DNA of 64,000 nucleotides from Paenibacillus sp. ACRRX (GCF_022346885.1 NZ_JAKRNK010000002.1:806001-870000); one strand, 5' to 3'; shown: positions 46,311 through 55,489, counted from the stretch's first letter. Numbers and translations: made by a program. The notes: a model not told the origin generated them from the sequence alone.

Positions 46311-47561
46311 TTGAATCGAACAACCTATAAACCCATGAAACGAGATACCCCGCCCCTGTTAAGTAAAGGTACGCCTGACTTCCAATTACTCGTGCTTACT
46401 TTGCTGCTTGTCGGGTTCGGTGTTGTCATGGTATTCAGTGCGAGTTCCAGTCTTGCTGCCGTTTCAGAAAAATACAACTATGATGCTCTATACTTCGTAA
46501 AACGCCAAATGATGTGGGCCGTCATTGGATTTGTTGCGATGCTCGTCGCAATGAACATCCCTTATTCCTTTTATAAGAAATGGTTTATACCCTTTTTTAT
46601 CGTGACCTTAATTATGCTTGCTTTAGTTCCTTATATAGGAAAAGATTTGAATGGTGCTAAAAGTTGGTTCGGCGTCGGGAGTATCGGCATTCAGCCCTCC
46701 GAATTAGCGAAGATCGCCACGGTCTTGTACTTGGCTGCCCTCATTACCAAAAAGGGTGAGGTATTCCGTGACTTTAAACGCGGCTTGTTCCCTGTCATGA
46801 TCATCGTGGGGGTTGTCGTTGGGCTGATCATGCTGCAGCCGGACTTTGGCTCTGCAATGATTTTGGCGATGACAGCAGGTATTATTGTTATTGCAGGCGG
46901 AGCCAACATGAAGCATATATTTAACTGTGCATTTGTTGGTCTACTCGGTGTTGGAGCAGTTCTCGGTATGAGTTATCTCATCTCGCCCGATAAACTTACT
47001 TCAGGTTATAAGTTTGGCCGGATTCAGTCATGGCTTGATCCATTGCATGACATTCAGGCTTCAAGCTACAACTTGGTCGAGTCGCTCAAGGCAATCTCGC
47101 ATGGTGGCTGGACAGGTGCCGGTTTCGGGCAAGGCATTCAGAAGCTTCTCTATTTGCCTTATCCTTACAATGACTTTATTTTTGCTGTTATCGCAGAAGA
47201 GTTAGGCTTTATCGGCACGACTATGTTCCTCATTGTGTATGCCTACTTAATATGGCGCGGCTTGCTTATTGCACTTCGCTGTCCAGACATATACGGAACA
47301 TTAGTAGGCGTCGGCATTATCGGTAATATCGCCGTACAAGCCTTCATTAACATTGGTGGCGTCACTCGGACGATTCCCATAACAGGGGTCACACTTCCCT
47401 TTATTAGCTATGGCGGGACATCACTTCTTATTACGATGGGAAGTATCGGAATACTGCTTAGTATATCGCGAGAGTACATGCGTGCAGCACAATCCAAGAC
47501 GCCCAATCGTAAATCAGGCTCTTCACACAAAAAAGACTACCAGCCCTTGCGGCCTGTGTAG
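46311..47561 (+). CDS. ftsW: SEDS peptidoglycan glycosyltransferase, FtsW type
   Basis: A 416-aa protein with about ten membrane helices. SEDS proteins (FtsW, RodA, SpoVE) polymerise peptidoglycan from lipid II together with a class B PBP. Key segments: VVMVFSASS in the first helix, KSWFGVGSIGIQPSELAK, the extracellular loop with the polymerase site YPYNDFIFAVIAEELGFIG, and the end TLPFISYGGTSLL. FtsW and SpoVE cannot be told apart with certainty. The TTG start has GAGGG 8 nt upstream; an ATG eight codons later has no RBS. The stop codon is inside the terminator stem. Confidence 0.88.
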   Translation: MNRTTYKPMKRDTPPLLSKGTPDFQLLVLTLLLVGFGVVMVFSASSSLAAVSEKYNYDALYFVKRQMMWAVIGFVAMLVAMNIPYSFYKKWFIPFFIVTLIMLALVPYIGKDLNGAKSWFGVGSIGIQPSELAKIATVLYLAALITKKGEVFRDFKRGLFPVMIIVGVVVGLIMLQPDFGSAMILAMTAGIIVIAGGANMKHIFNCAFVGLLGVGAVLGMSYLISPDKLTSGYKFGRIQSWLDPLHDIQASSYNLVESLKAISHGGWTGAGFGQGIQKLLYLPYPYNDFIFAVIAEELGFIGTTMFLIVYAYLIWRGLLIALRCPDIYGTLVGVGIIGNIAVQAFINIGGVTRTIPITGVTLPFISYGGTSLLITMGSIGILLSISREYMRAAQSKTPNRKSGSSHKKDYQPLRPV

Positions 47562-47570
47562 TCTTTTTTT
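47529..47570. terminator. Bidirectional terminator overlapping the ftsW stop codon
   Basis: AAAAAAGACTAC / GTAGTCTTTTTTT with a 17-nt loop; the TAG stop of ftsW is part of the right arm. The A/T tracts on both sides let it serve the convergent Asp23 gene as well. Confidence 0.92.
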
Positions 47571-47582
47571 CTTTACAGCCTA

Positions 47583-47969
47583 TCATTTTACACGCTGCAG
47601 ATCATCCAATTCTTCGTCCTTGAAAGCTACGCCTTCCACCTTCACATTCACTTCAACAACTGCCAATCCTGTCATATTCTGTACCGACTCACGAACATTT
47701 AATTGTAATTGACGGCATACTTCCTGAATCGGCATTCCATACATCACGATGACACGCAGATCAACGGCAGTCTCCACTTGACCAACCTCAACCGTAACTC
47801 CGGTTTGCACATTCTTGCCGCTAAGACGCTTCGCCCAGCCCTCGGACAGTCCACCAGACATTGCAGCAATACCAGGAGTTTCTAAAGCTGCCAGACCCGC
47901 AACGGTGGCGACGACATCATTAGAGATCCTTATGTTACCTTCTTTGTTTAACAATTGTTCTTCCGTCAT
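47583..47969 (-). CDS. Asp23/Gls24 family protein (second copy)
   Basis: A 128-aa Asp23/Gls24 protein, paralogous to the one at 11.4 kb: ISNDVVATVAGLAALETPGIAAM and the C-terminal NMTGLAVVEVNVKVEGVAF are family marks. It is closer to the YqhY group in having a longer acidic C-terminus (KDEELDDLQ); in B. subtilis YqhY is linked to acetyl-CoA carboxylase control, but here the neighbours differ. ATG set by AGGAGG 10 nt upstream. Confidence 0.88.
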   Translation of the reverse strand: MTEEQLLNKEGNIRISNDVVATVAGLAALETPGIAAMSGGLSEGWAKRLSGKNVQTGVTVEVGQVETAVDLRVIVMYGMPIQEVCRQLQLNVRESVQNMTGLAVVEVNVKVEGVAFKDEELDDLQRVK

Positions 47970-48181
47970 CGTCGTCAATCCTCCTACACATTATTCACAG
48001 CAATACCTCACTGCAAAAGCATGGTTATCTTTGATACTATTGTAACTATCCATGTTCATGAAATCAAACCCTCCTGTTATTAACTTTGGGTATTTGGGGT
48101 AAATAAATTAGGTTGGGGTTACTGCAGCGAGTCATACGGATGATACCGTGAGGAGTTAGAGAGAGAATAGGAGTGAGCAAT

Positions 48182-49246
48182 TTGAAAGCACGAATGTTTA
48201 ATTGGATGCTGATTGGAATGTTTGTATTAAGCGGGATGGGACATTTCCTAGAATGGAGTATGGTGTTAAACTTCTTTCTTTCCGCAGCAGCAATCGTATT
48301 TCTCGCAGCATTTTTGGGCAAAGCAACTGAAAATGTCGCGTTTTATGCCGGTGAACGTGTAGGGGGCTTTCTTAATGCTACCTTTGGCAATGCTACTGAA
48401 CTTATCATCGCCATCTTCCTCGTTAAAGCAAACATGTTCGATATGGTCAAAGCTAGCCTCACTGGGTCGATCATCGGCAATTTGTTATTTGTGCTTGGTC
48501 TGAGCCTACTGCTAGGCGGTTTTAAATTCAAAGAACAATCCTTTAACTTAACACTAGCCAATATGGATGGGTCACTGATGGTGTTAGCCGTGATTGCACT
48601 TTTTGTGCCAGCCGTTTTCTTTAATACCCATGCGATCAGCGATGAAGCCACAAAAACCCTTAGTCTAATCGTAGCTGGTCTGTTAATTACCGCATACATA
48701 CTCTGGCTTATTTTCTCTATGGTCACCCACAAGGAATTGCTCGCTGAGGAAGCAAAAGAAGTATCAGGCGAAGCTGAGCAGCCTGACTGGAGCAAACGTA
48801 CGTCCATCCTTATGCTTGTTATCGCTACCGTTATGGTTGCTTTCGCCAGCGAATGGCTTGTCGATACGCTCGACACCTTCTCAACACAATTCGGATGGTC
48901 TGAACTGTTTATTGGGGCATTTGTCATTGCAATTGTTGGTAATGCAGCAGAGCATGCCGCAGCAGTCATTCTCGCGATGAAAAACAAGGTCGGTGCTTCT
49001 ATAGAGATCGCCATCGGAAGCAGCTTGCAGATCGCTTTATTTGTGGCACCAATGCTTGTATTTGTCAGTGCTGCTTTCGGAAACACGATGGATTTTGTGT
49101 TCTCTGTGCTGGAAATTGTGGCGATTGGAGTAGCAGTCTTTATTGCTAAATCAATATCACAGGATGGTAGATCCAACTGGTATAAGGGGCTTATGCTGCT
49201 TATTGTCTATTTGATTCTGGGGGCTTCATTTTACCTGGTCCCCTAA
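48182..49246 (+). CDS. Calcium/proton exchanger (CaCA family, Cax/YfkE type)
   Basis: A 354-aa membrane antiporter with about eleven helices that exports Ca2+ in exchange for H+. The two alpha repeats of the family are visible: GGFLNATFGNATELIIA and GAFVIAIVGNAAEHAAA, each with the conserved acidic residue (Glu) of the ion site. An acidic cytosolic loop with Glu-rich sequence lies between (about 190-210). The TTG at 48182 has AGGAG 8 nt upstream and is preferred over a GTG three codons earlier that overlaps the RBS. Confidence 0.93.
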   Translation: MKARMFNWMLIGMFVLSGMGHFLEWSMVLNFFLSAAAIVFLAAFLGKATENVAFYAGERVGGFLNATFGNATELIIAIFLVKANMFDMVKASLTGSIIGNLLFVLGLSLLLGGFKFKEQSFNLTLANMDGSLMVLAVIALFVPAVFFNTHAISDEATKTLSLIVAGLLITAYILWLIFSMVTHKELLAEEAKEVSGEAEQPDWSKRTSILMLVIATVMVAFASEWLVDTLDTFSTQFGWSELFIGAFVIAIVGNAAEHAAAVILAMKNKVGASIEIAIGSSLQIALFVAPMLVFVSAAFGNTMDFVFSVLEIVAIGVAVFIAKSISQDGRSNWYKGLMLLIVYLILGASFYLVP

Positions 49247-49385
49247 AGCAAGCAGGAAAAACACCAGCTCATCGCTCTGACCTAAATCAGCGAAGGGCAA
49301 TAACTTATTCATTTTCAAGCTCTTGCGTATAATCAGTATCTCATGTGTATGCATTACGTTGGAATCCGTTATGATTCTGTGTACG

Positions 49386-49419
49386 AAAAAAAGCTTGGAC
49401 GACAAATGTCATCCAAGCT
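49386..49419 (-). terminator. ylaN terminator
   Basis: Stem AGCTTGGACGAC / GTCATCCAAGCT (one mismatch), 4-nt loop, then seven Ts on the minus strand, 12 nt after the ylaN stop. Confidence 0.88.
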
Positions 49420-49430
49420 ATATTTATGCA

Positions 49431-49727
49431 TTAAGCATTGCGGACCGACTTCTCTAATGCTTCATACAAAGAAGCAAGATTCCGTTCCAGCTTGCTTACG
49501 ATCTGCTTGCCAAGACCTTCTTCCACAAGTCCAGCCTTAACGGCAAAATCAACCTGACGTGAGAAACCGTACATCTGAGTGTCCAGCACTTCCTCATAGA
49601 GAGGGCAATAACGTGTCGCCAAGTTCTCCATCTGAACTTGTATCAGCTTCTCTATTTGAAGCGCCTCTTCTTCTAGCAACGCGAGCGCTTTATCATTTAA
49701 TTGTTGCAACACATTCGACGAAGTCAT
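49431..49727 (-). CDS. ylaN: YlaN family protein (UPF0358), iron homeostasis
   Basis: A 98-aa helical protein. The block KLIQVQMENL then CPLYEEVLDTQMYGFSRQVDFAV is diagnostic of YlaN. The family is often essential under low iron and has been reported to bind Fur and lower its repression. The RBS GGGGGG is 9 nt before the ATG. The gene is monocistronic. Confidence 0.94.
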   Translation of the reverse strand: MTSSNVLQQLNDKALALLEEEALQIEKLIQVQMENLATRYCPLYEEVLDTQMYGFSRQVDFAVKAGLVEEGLGKQIVSKLERNLASLYEALEKSVRNA

Positions 49728-49815
49728 GCCTATATTCCCCCCTATGACCTGTAGTCACGAATCTTCTATTATCATATTAGACGAATCTGACTATGAACAC
49801 AAGATGCACGTACAG

Positions 49816-49850
49816 AAAAAGCCGAGAACGAGAATCGTCACCCGGCTTTT
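49816..49850 (-). terminator. Terminator after the HPr-like gene
   Basis: On the minus strand AAAAGCCG pairs with CGGCTTTT and an inner ACGA / TCGT stem is present; the stem runs into TTTTTC. Confidence 0.68.
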
Positions 49851-49866
49851 ACCCTCTTATTTAGTA

Positions 49867-50112
49867 TTATTCACCTATAATGGTTACATTTAAACCGTAT
49901 TTTTCGAATACAGCTGCCATTGCTTCTTTTGCTTCTTCAGCATCTGGTCCATGGACATGAAGCTCATATGCATGATTGCCGAGAAGCGTTGTGAACAAGC
50001 CTAATATGCTTTTAACGTCGATGTATTTATTCTCTGCTTGCAACACGATTGAGGAACGGAATGTGTTCGCTCTTTGCGAAATTTCTACAACTGCCGCGTT
50101 ATTATCCGCCAT
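49867..50112 (-). CDS. HPr-like protein lacking the phosphorylatable His region
   Basis: An 81-aa protein of the HPr/Crh fold. From residue 15 on it aligns without gaps to HPr from about residue 26 (ANTFRSSIVLQAENKYIDVKSILGL against the HPr helix-strand-KSIMG region), so Ser35 corresponds to regulatory Ser46, the target of HPr kinase. The first strand of HPr and the GIHARP loop with His15 are missing; an Asn occupies the His position. It thus cannot take part in sugar phosphotransfer in the normal way. A Crh-like regulatory role is possible but unproven. The ATG follows GGAGGG by 6 nt; thirteen upstream in-frame codons would restore length but contain the RBS. Confidence 0.82.
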   Translation of the reverse strand: MADNNAAVVEISQRANTFRSSIVLQAENKYIDVKSILGLFTTLLGNHAYELHVHGPDAEEAKEAMAAVFEKYGLNVTIIGE

Positions 50113-50244
50113 TGTTAACCCTCCAATATAAATGCTGGAATTGATGTTCAATTTCTAATACCATCATACCTTGAACCAAATCAACGACGCAAGGATATTT
50201 CGGATGAAAATAGTGCTAAAGACAATATTTCCTTTACTCACTAA

Positions 50245-51360
50245 TTACTTCAAATTCTCAGGATTTAATTGCTCCAACTCAGATAGTACAAACAATCCAT
50301 CTTTACGTACTAATACATCATCAAAGTACATCTCACCGCCACCATATTCAGGACGTTGAATCAGCACCAGATCCCAGTGAATGGAAGAACGGTTTCCATT
50401 GTCCGCCTCTTCGTATGCCTGTCCAGGTGTAAAGTGGATGCTGCCTGCAATCTTCTCATCAAACAGGATATCCTTCATTGGATGTAAAATATACGGGTTC
50501 ACGCCAATTGCGAACTCACCAATATGACGAGCACCTTCATCTGCATCCAGAATTTCATTCAGACGCTTCGTATCGTTGCTTGTTGCTTCTACAATTTTAC
50601 CGTTTTCAAAGCGGAACGATACATTTTCAAACGTTGTGCCGCTGTACAACGTTGGTGTGTTATATGTAATAGTACCGTTGACAGAATCGCGAACTGGCGC
50701 TGTGTATACTTCACCGTCTGGAATGTTGCGCTGCCCAGAGCATTTGACTGCCGCAATGTTTTTGATAGAGAACGTCAAGTCGGTTCCAGGACTGACCAGT
50801 CTGACTTTATCTGTTTTCTCCATGAGTGCCTTAAGTGCATCCATTGCTCGATCCATCTTGGAATAATCCAGGTTACAGACATTGAAATAGAAATCTTCAA
50901 ATGCCTCAGTTGACGTATTAGCAAGCTGTGCCATTGAAGCATTTGGATAACGGAGTACAACCCATTTTGTGCGCTTAACACGCTCTTCCATGTGTACCGG
51001 GTGGGAATAGATCGAATCAAACAGCTTCTGTTTATCACTAGGAACATCGGACAGCTCATTTACATTCTCGCCAGCACGGATACCGATGTACCCTTGCATA
51101 CGCTCCATACGGAGCAAGTCAAATTCTTTCCACGTCTCCATCTGTTCCTTCGAACCGTTCATAAGCAGCGATCGGAGCACGGTACGATCCGTCAATTGCA
51201 CGAATGGACGGCCTCCTCGCTTACCAATCTCATCAACGATACATTTTACAAGATCACGTTCAGAACCGATCATTTCAACAAGAATATTTTCACCAGGTTG
51301 AACTTCAATCGAATAATTGACCAAATTTTGCGCTAATTGTTGTATTCTTGGGTCTTTCAT
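50245..51360 (-). CDS. M29-family aminopeptidase (AmpS/PepS type)
   Basis: A 371-aa co-catalytic metal aminopeptidase. The late metal-binding segments are present: GARHIGEFAIGVNP, EKIAGSIHFTPGQAYE and SSIHWDLVLI (His and Asp), as in thermophilic aminopeptidase T/AmpS. No signal peptide, so it acts on cytosolic peptides. The RBS GGAGGAG is close to the ATG. It lies downstream of the lipoprotein gene on the same strand, and the 132 nt to the HPr-like gene hold no clear terminator, so read-through is possible. Confidence 0.93.
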   Translation of the reverse strand: MKDPRIQQLAQNLVNYSIEVQPGENILVEMIGSERDLVKCIVDEIGKRGGRPFVQLTDRTVLRSLLMNGSKEQMETWKEFDLLRMERMQGYIGIRAGENVNELSDVPSDKQKLFDSIYSHPVHMEERVKRTKWVVLRYPNASMAQLANTSTEAFEDFYFNVCNLDYSKMDRAMDALKALMEKTDKVRLVSPGTDLTFSIKNIAAVKCSGQRNIPDGEVYTAPVRDSVNGTITYNTPTLYSGTTFENVSFRFENGKIVEATSNDTKRLNEILDADEGARHIGEFAIGVNPYILHPMKDILFDEKIAGSIHFTPGQAYEEADNGNRSSIHWDLVLIQRPEYGGGEMYFDDVLVRKDGLFVLSELEQLNPENLK

Positions 51361-51471
51361 TATTGCTCCTCCTCTAACTCAATCATAACTATTGTACGGC
51401 TCACATTTCACTGTCCCCCCATGGCTATTGTTACCATGGCAACGATATTGTATCACGTATCATGAGGGAAG

Positions 51472-52284
51472 TCAGCGATACTGGCTGAACTCGGCCACCG
51501 TCCTGATTGTCTCTGCCGCCAGTTTTCCAGCGTCTTGATAATGCGCTTGCATCACACCTTCTAGACGAAGCGGAAGCTGTGACCGTCGGTCAATCCATAT
51601 GATGTACTCTGCACTTACCTGTGAGCTGTGCAGCATACTTAAGAGCTGCTTGCGGTAGTCCTGAGCAGCCCCATTCAGCTTTCCTTCAAGCGCAGTAATC
51701 TGAGTTGGGGTTAGCTTCTTTTTAACTTGATTTACTTTTTGATGAGGAATAATGAGACTATCGTACTCATCCAGAATTCTCTGCTTGAATATCCGCTTAG
51801 CGTCCTCTTCATGAAGCTGTACAAAGTATGGCAACGTTTGATCTGTTGAAAAAGTCGGTTTTTGCTCCCCTTTAGCTGTGTTGGCACCCCACTCCACAGA
51901 TTGAGCGAGAAGAGTTGTCTTCCCCTCCTCCCATCGGCTAACGTGCTTACGCGCGAGACGAATTTCTTCCAGCACACGCAGCGGGTTCCAACGTTGTGGT
52001 GTTGTAGGCACTTCATCCTGCACCCTGCTCATACGCATAGAGACACCTTTATGTTGACGTACTTCACCATCAAAGCGCAGCTGTTTCGTCAACACTTGCC
52101 GCTCTCCCGTACGGATTTCAGCAAGTCCTCGGAATAAAAATTGATCCTTGCCCGACAATCCACTGATTGATCGTGTAAGAACATCCTCAGGATCATGAGT
52201 CATCGGCATTACACAACCTTGAATGTTCAGCAGCATTATACATATGGACAACCACCAAGTTTTATGAGGCAATCGTCTAATCAT
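51472..52284 (-). CDS. Putative lipoprotein, unknown function
   Basis: A protein of about 270 aa. A basic N-terminus and hydrophobic segment (RRLPHKTWWLSICIMLL) lead to IQGC, a usable though not ideal lipobox with Cys24, suggesting a membrane-anchored extracellular protein. The remainder is hydrophilic and mixed alpha/beta, with RWNPLRVLEEIRLARK and a C-terminal segment IIWIDRRSQLPLRLEG that recalls LolA/MlaC-like or outer-leaflet lipoprotein folds in which sheets use such strands, but no family is claimed. The start is the ATG at 52284; a GTG three codons upstream is possible. Confidence 0.65.
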   Translation of the reverse strand: MIRRLPHKTWWLSICIMLLNIQGCVMPMTHDPEDVLTRSISGLSGKDQFLFRGLAEIRTGERQVLTKQLRFDGEVRQHKGVSMRMSRVQDEVPTTPQRWNPLRVLEEIRLARKHVSRWEEGKTTLLAQSVEWGANTAKGEQKPTFSTDQTLPYFVQLHEEDAKRIFKQRILDEYDSLIIPHQKVNQVKKKLTPTQITALEGKLNGAAQDYRKQLLSMLHSSQVSAEYIIWIDRRSQLPLRLEGVMQAHYQDAGKLAAETIRTVAEFSQYR

Positions 52285-52323
52285 CGCTTCCACATCCTGT
52301 CCTTTACTAACACTTTAGGAAAC

Positions 52324-52357
52324 AAAAAAACGAGATAGGCAAGGATCACCTATCTCG
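52324..52357 (-). terminator. Terminator of the GGDEF gene
   Basis: Perfect 9-bp stem CGAGATAGG / CCTATCTCG with a 9-nt loop; seven Ts follow on the minus strand. Confidence 0.92.
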
Positions 52358-52409
52358 TATTAGCGTAACTCAACCTTCATTCCGTTATACATCTAAAAGT
52401 TAGTACAGC

Positions 52410-54374
52410 TTATGACGACGAACTGATGCGAATCTGATTACGTCCGCAATTTTTAGCATCGTAGAGCGCCATGTCTGCACGATAAAACAAAGATTCCACA
52501 CTTATCTTCTCATCCTGCCAATTCCATTCTGCAATGCCGCAGGATACCGTTACATGAGGAGAGGTCTCATTTGCCACACGTGCCCGAATCCGTTCCGCCA
52601 CACGCACAGTCTGATTCACGTTCAACTGCGGCAAGTAGACAGCAAGCTCCTCACCACCCCAGCGGGCGGCAATGTCTGCTTCACGAATTGAAGAACGTAT
52701 GATCTCGCTAACTTGATTTAATATTTTATCGCCAATCTGGTGCCCATGCTTATCATTAATTTGTTTGAAATAGTCAATATCCACCACAATTAAAGAACCG
52801 CAAAAGTCATTCTTCTGTTGCCGATTGATTTGCTTGTCCAAATAATGACGGGCGTACAGCCCCGTTAGTTGGTCTTTGTTGGCTAAATGTTTGACACGCG
52901 CATGCAGCGTAGCATTTGCGATTGCAAGCCCCATATGACCCGCAAGCATCTGCAGAAGCTTAAAGTTGTCATACGTAAAGAAATGAGGACGTTTGTCCGC
53001 CACTACTACTATCCCCACCATCTCCCCTCCGCCGAAGAGTGGAGAAGCAATAACAGAACGTAAATTCAATTGTTCAAAAAATTGCATCCGATCTTGAATC
53101 TGCTCTTGACTGTCAGATACGATGACAGGTTCTCGAAGGGAGAACATATACCCGAACAAACCAGATTCGGACGGCAGCGTCGCACCATTGTATTCAACCA
53201 TATTGGAAGATACAACCTCGAACCTGCTCTTATCCTCGCTTAACTGCAACAGCATGCAGAAGTCTGCCCGGAACACTCGCAACAATTCGTGTGTCGCATC
53301 GTGGAACACATCTCTCAACCTTAAGCTTTGATTAATCCGCTTGGTCAAATCATTAATGAACCGCAGTTCTTGAATCACAGCATTGGCCTGCTCATGCAAG
53401 CGCGCATTCTCAAACGCCGTTCCAGCCGTCTCAATAATAAGCTGAATGAGTTGAATGTCTGAAGGATCTGGCCGTTCATGATAAAATATCATCTTCAGCA
53501 CACCATATGAACCTTGCTTGCCTGTCAGTGCAACAGCCACCTCAAGACCACTGTCGTCCGTTTCCGCGTAGCAAGCTTCTCCATTCATAAAGGCTTGCAT
53601 CACGAGCGGGTCACTCCATGACTTAAATATCAACGCCTTTACATTTGGATTCTCGCTCCTATGATCTTGCGACAAGTACACTTCCAGCTTTGCTTCTGGA
53701 ACAAGTTTATCTATACCTTCTATAATCTGTGAAATAACAGAATCTACATCTATATGATCATGAATGTGCCGCACCACATCGTAAAGAATGTCTCTTCGTT
53801 TGGATTCGCGTTCTGCAAGACGCTGGGAATAGTAAATTTCATTGATAAACATATGCTCGAATTCTCTGTAGAAAGCAGAGTGGAATTGAGTCATCCATCC
53901 TTCAACCGCCAGTTGACCGTGATCACTTACTGCAAGCTTTGTATCAAATACAATGACAGCTGCTACCAACTTGCTATGTCTGGAGACAATTGGAACTCCG
54001 ATATATCCAGATACGTCATCTATAATATGACGTTGTGTACTCTGTTCTGACAGCACGCTGTTAACAAATGACGATAGAAGTAATGGCTCATTGCTGCCGA
54101 TCGGCGACAAATCACTTTCCAGACACTCGCCCCTGTAATCAAACAATGCTGTCTTGCCCAATTGGGCGTGCACGTGAACAGGAATATCCGAAAGCCATTG
54201 AACATAAGCCGTCCGCACAAGTAATTGTATGTATGGCAAATCGTGCACCGTAATATCACGCTGCAACAGCCAATTATCCGGACTTCTGTCTAAGGACTTA
54301 TGCTCAATTCCGGGCTGTCCGCCAATAACGAACAGTGGCAATGTTCTCTGAAGTGAGTGCTGGCTATCCGTCAT
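52410..54374 (-). CDS. GAF-GGDEF diguanylate cyclase
   Basis: A 654-aa soluble signalling protein that should make cyclic di-GMP. An N-terminal GAF-like region (about 25-175) is followed by two further GAF-type domains (about 190-325 and 345-485). The C-terminal GGDEF domain starts with LTGLYARHYLD; the active motif is GGEEL (573-577), accepted as active, and an inhibitory RxxD site (READ, 564-567) lies five residues upstream, so product feedback is expected. No membrane segment. The ATG has AAGGAG upstream; a TTG five codons earlier overlaps the RBS. The gene is alone with its terminator. Confidence 0.93.
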   Translation of the reverse strand: MTDSQHSLQRTLPLFVIGGQPGIEHKSLDRSPDNWLLQRDITVHDLPYIQLLVRTAYVQWLSDIPVHVHAQLGKTALFDYRGECLESDLSPIGSNEPLLLSSFVNSVLSEQSTQRHIIDDVSGYIGVPIVSRHSKLVAAVIVFDTKLAVSDHGQLAVEGWMTQFHSAFYREFEHMFINEIYYSQRLAERESKRRDILYDVVRHIHDHIDVDSVISQIIEGIDKLVPEAKLEVYLSQDHRSENPNVKALIFKSWSDPLVMQAFMNGEACYAETDDSGLEVAVALTGKQGSYGVLKMIFYHERPDPSDIQLIQLIIETAGTAFENARLHEQANAVIQELRFINDLTKRINQSLRLRDVFHDATHELLRVFRADFCMLLQLSEDKSRFEVVSSNMVEYNGATLPSESGLFGYMFSLREPVIVSDSQEQIQDRMQFFEQLNLRSVIASPLFGGGEMVGIVVVADKRPHFFTYDNFKLLQMLAGHMGLAIANATLHARVKHLANKDQLTGLYARHYLDKQINRQQKNDFCGSLIVVDIDYFKQINDKHGHQIGDKILNQVSEIIRSSIREADIAARWGGEELAVYLPQLNVNQTVRVAERIRARVANETSPHVTVSCGIAEWNWQDEKISVESLFYRADMALYDAKNCGRNQIRISSSS

Positions 54375-54646
54375 CCTTTTCTCCTTCAAAACTAAGGTTT
54401 ATCTATTTGTATCATACAATAAAATCAACTCAAAAGGTACTACTTCGGAGGGTTATCAACCATATTTTTTAGGACAATAGAACTATGTCGAACGTTGCGG
54501 TATAGTTCTGTCGTATTATGTCGATCTGCTTTTTATTTTTGTTAATTTACATCTATATAGTTTTATTTTGTAATTTAAATGTATTTTATATCCATGGGCA
54601 ATTCACTTATTTGAAGCATTGTCGTGATAAAGAAAGATTTTACAAC

Positions 54647-54674
54647 TTGACATTTCTATACCCAATCTTATAAA
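54647..54674 (+). promoter_or_regulatory. Sigma-A promoter of rpsD
   Basis: Perfect TTGACA at 54647-54652, 16-nt spacer, TATAAA at 54669-54674. Confidence 0.7.
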
Positions 54675-54680
54675 ATTACT

Positions 54681-54875
54681 TGATGTATATGGGCGAACTG
54701 TTGTGTCACCCCTCACGACTTCCATCGCAGGCACGACTGCGGCTGAAACATTTCGTGCCTGAGCCAAGGATGAGCTGGATAAGAATTCTATTTCTTAATT
54801 GGCTATAGTATGAGAATCGGCGCAAAGAGACCCACATTCAAACCATATCATGAATGAGAAGGAGTCAACTTTAAT
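54681..54875 (+). promoter_or_regulatory. Structured rpsD leader, possible S4 autoregulatory RNA
   Basis: The untranslated leader is about 195 nt. It holds a perfect 9-bp hairpin CAGGCACGA / TCGTGCCTG (54728-54761). In B. subtilis S4 represses its own mRNA through a leader structure; the length and hairpin here fit that, but I cannot match the published fold by eye. The RBS GAAGGAG is at the 3' end. Confidence 0.45.
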
Positions 54876-55475
54876 ATGGCACGTTACACAGGTCCTAAAT
54901 TTAAATTAAGCCGTCGTCTTGGCGTATCCTTGAGCGGCACTGGCAAAGAATTGAAACGCGCGTACCCACCAGGACAACATGGTCCTAACCAACGCAAGAA
55001 ACTGAGTGGTTACGGTGTTCAATTGCAAGAGAAACAAAAATTGCGTCACATGTACGGCTTGAACGAGAAGCAATTCCGCAACTTGTTCGATCGTGCAACG
55101 AAGTTGCCAGGTATCGCTGGTGAGAACTTCATGTTCTTGCTTGAGAGCCGTCTGGACAACCTTGTATACCGTCTTGGATTCTCCAACTCCCGTGCAGGCG
55201 CACGTCAATTGGTATCCCACGGTCACGTGACTGTAAACGGCAAGAAAGTCGACATCGCTTCCTACTTGGTAAGCACTGGCGACGTTATCGGCTTGCGTGA
55301 AAGAAGCCGTGGCTTGAAAGTGATCAAAGAGGCTATTGAAGGCCGTCATCACTTGCCAGGCTACTTGGAGTTCAACGAAGCTGCAGTGGAAGGTAAGTTC
55401 ATTCGTCTTCCTGACCGCGGTGAGTTGTCCCAAGATATCGACGAGAAACAAATCGTCGAGTTCTACAGCCGTTAA
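54876..55475 (+). CDS. rpsD: 30S ribosomal protein S4
   Basis: A 199-aa primary assembly protein of the small subunit, also a regulator of its own synthesis. [15 protein letters not shown] and [16 protein letters not shown] at the N-terminus and the S4 RNA-binding domain (about 90-150, [12 protein letters not shown]) are clear. The N-terminal region has no cysteines, so this is the zinc-free form of S4. Monocistronic with a strong promoter and terminator. Codon use is biased as in highly expressed genes. Confidence 0.98.
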   Translation: MARYTGPKFKLSRRLGVSLSGTGKELKRAYPPGQHGPNQRKKLSGYGVQLQEKQKLRHMYGLNEKQFRNLFDRATKLPGIAGENFMFLLESRLDNLVYRLGFSNSRAGARQLVSHGHVTVNGKKVDIASYLVSTGDVIGLRERSRGLKVIKEAIEGRHHLPGYLEFNEAAVEGKFIRLPDRGELSQDIDEKQIVEFYSR

Positions 55476-55489
55476 TATTAACGAACATC

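Larger units (their letters stand above)
54375..54875. other. Divergent regulatory region of the GGDEF gene and rpsD
   Basis: AT-rich, no gene seen. It contains the promoter of the GGDEF gene on the minus strand (a TTGAGT / TACAAA pair, weak), an inverted repeat AGAACTAT / ATAGTTCT at 54479-54509, the rpsD promoter and a rpsD leader of nearly 200 nt. Confidence 0.5.

Noticed and set aside
48343..49176. 277-codon minus-strand frame opposite the Ca2+/H+ antiporter
   Set aside because: Mirror of a clear membrane antiporter; no RBS and no plausible protein features.
54906..55451. 181-codon minus-strand frame opposite rpsD
   Set aside because: Shadow caused by the strong codon bias of rpsD.
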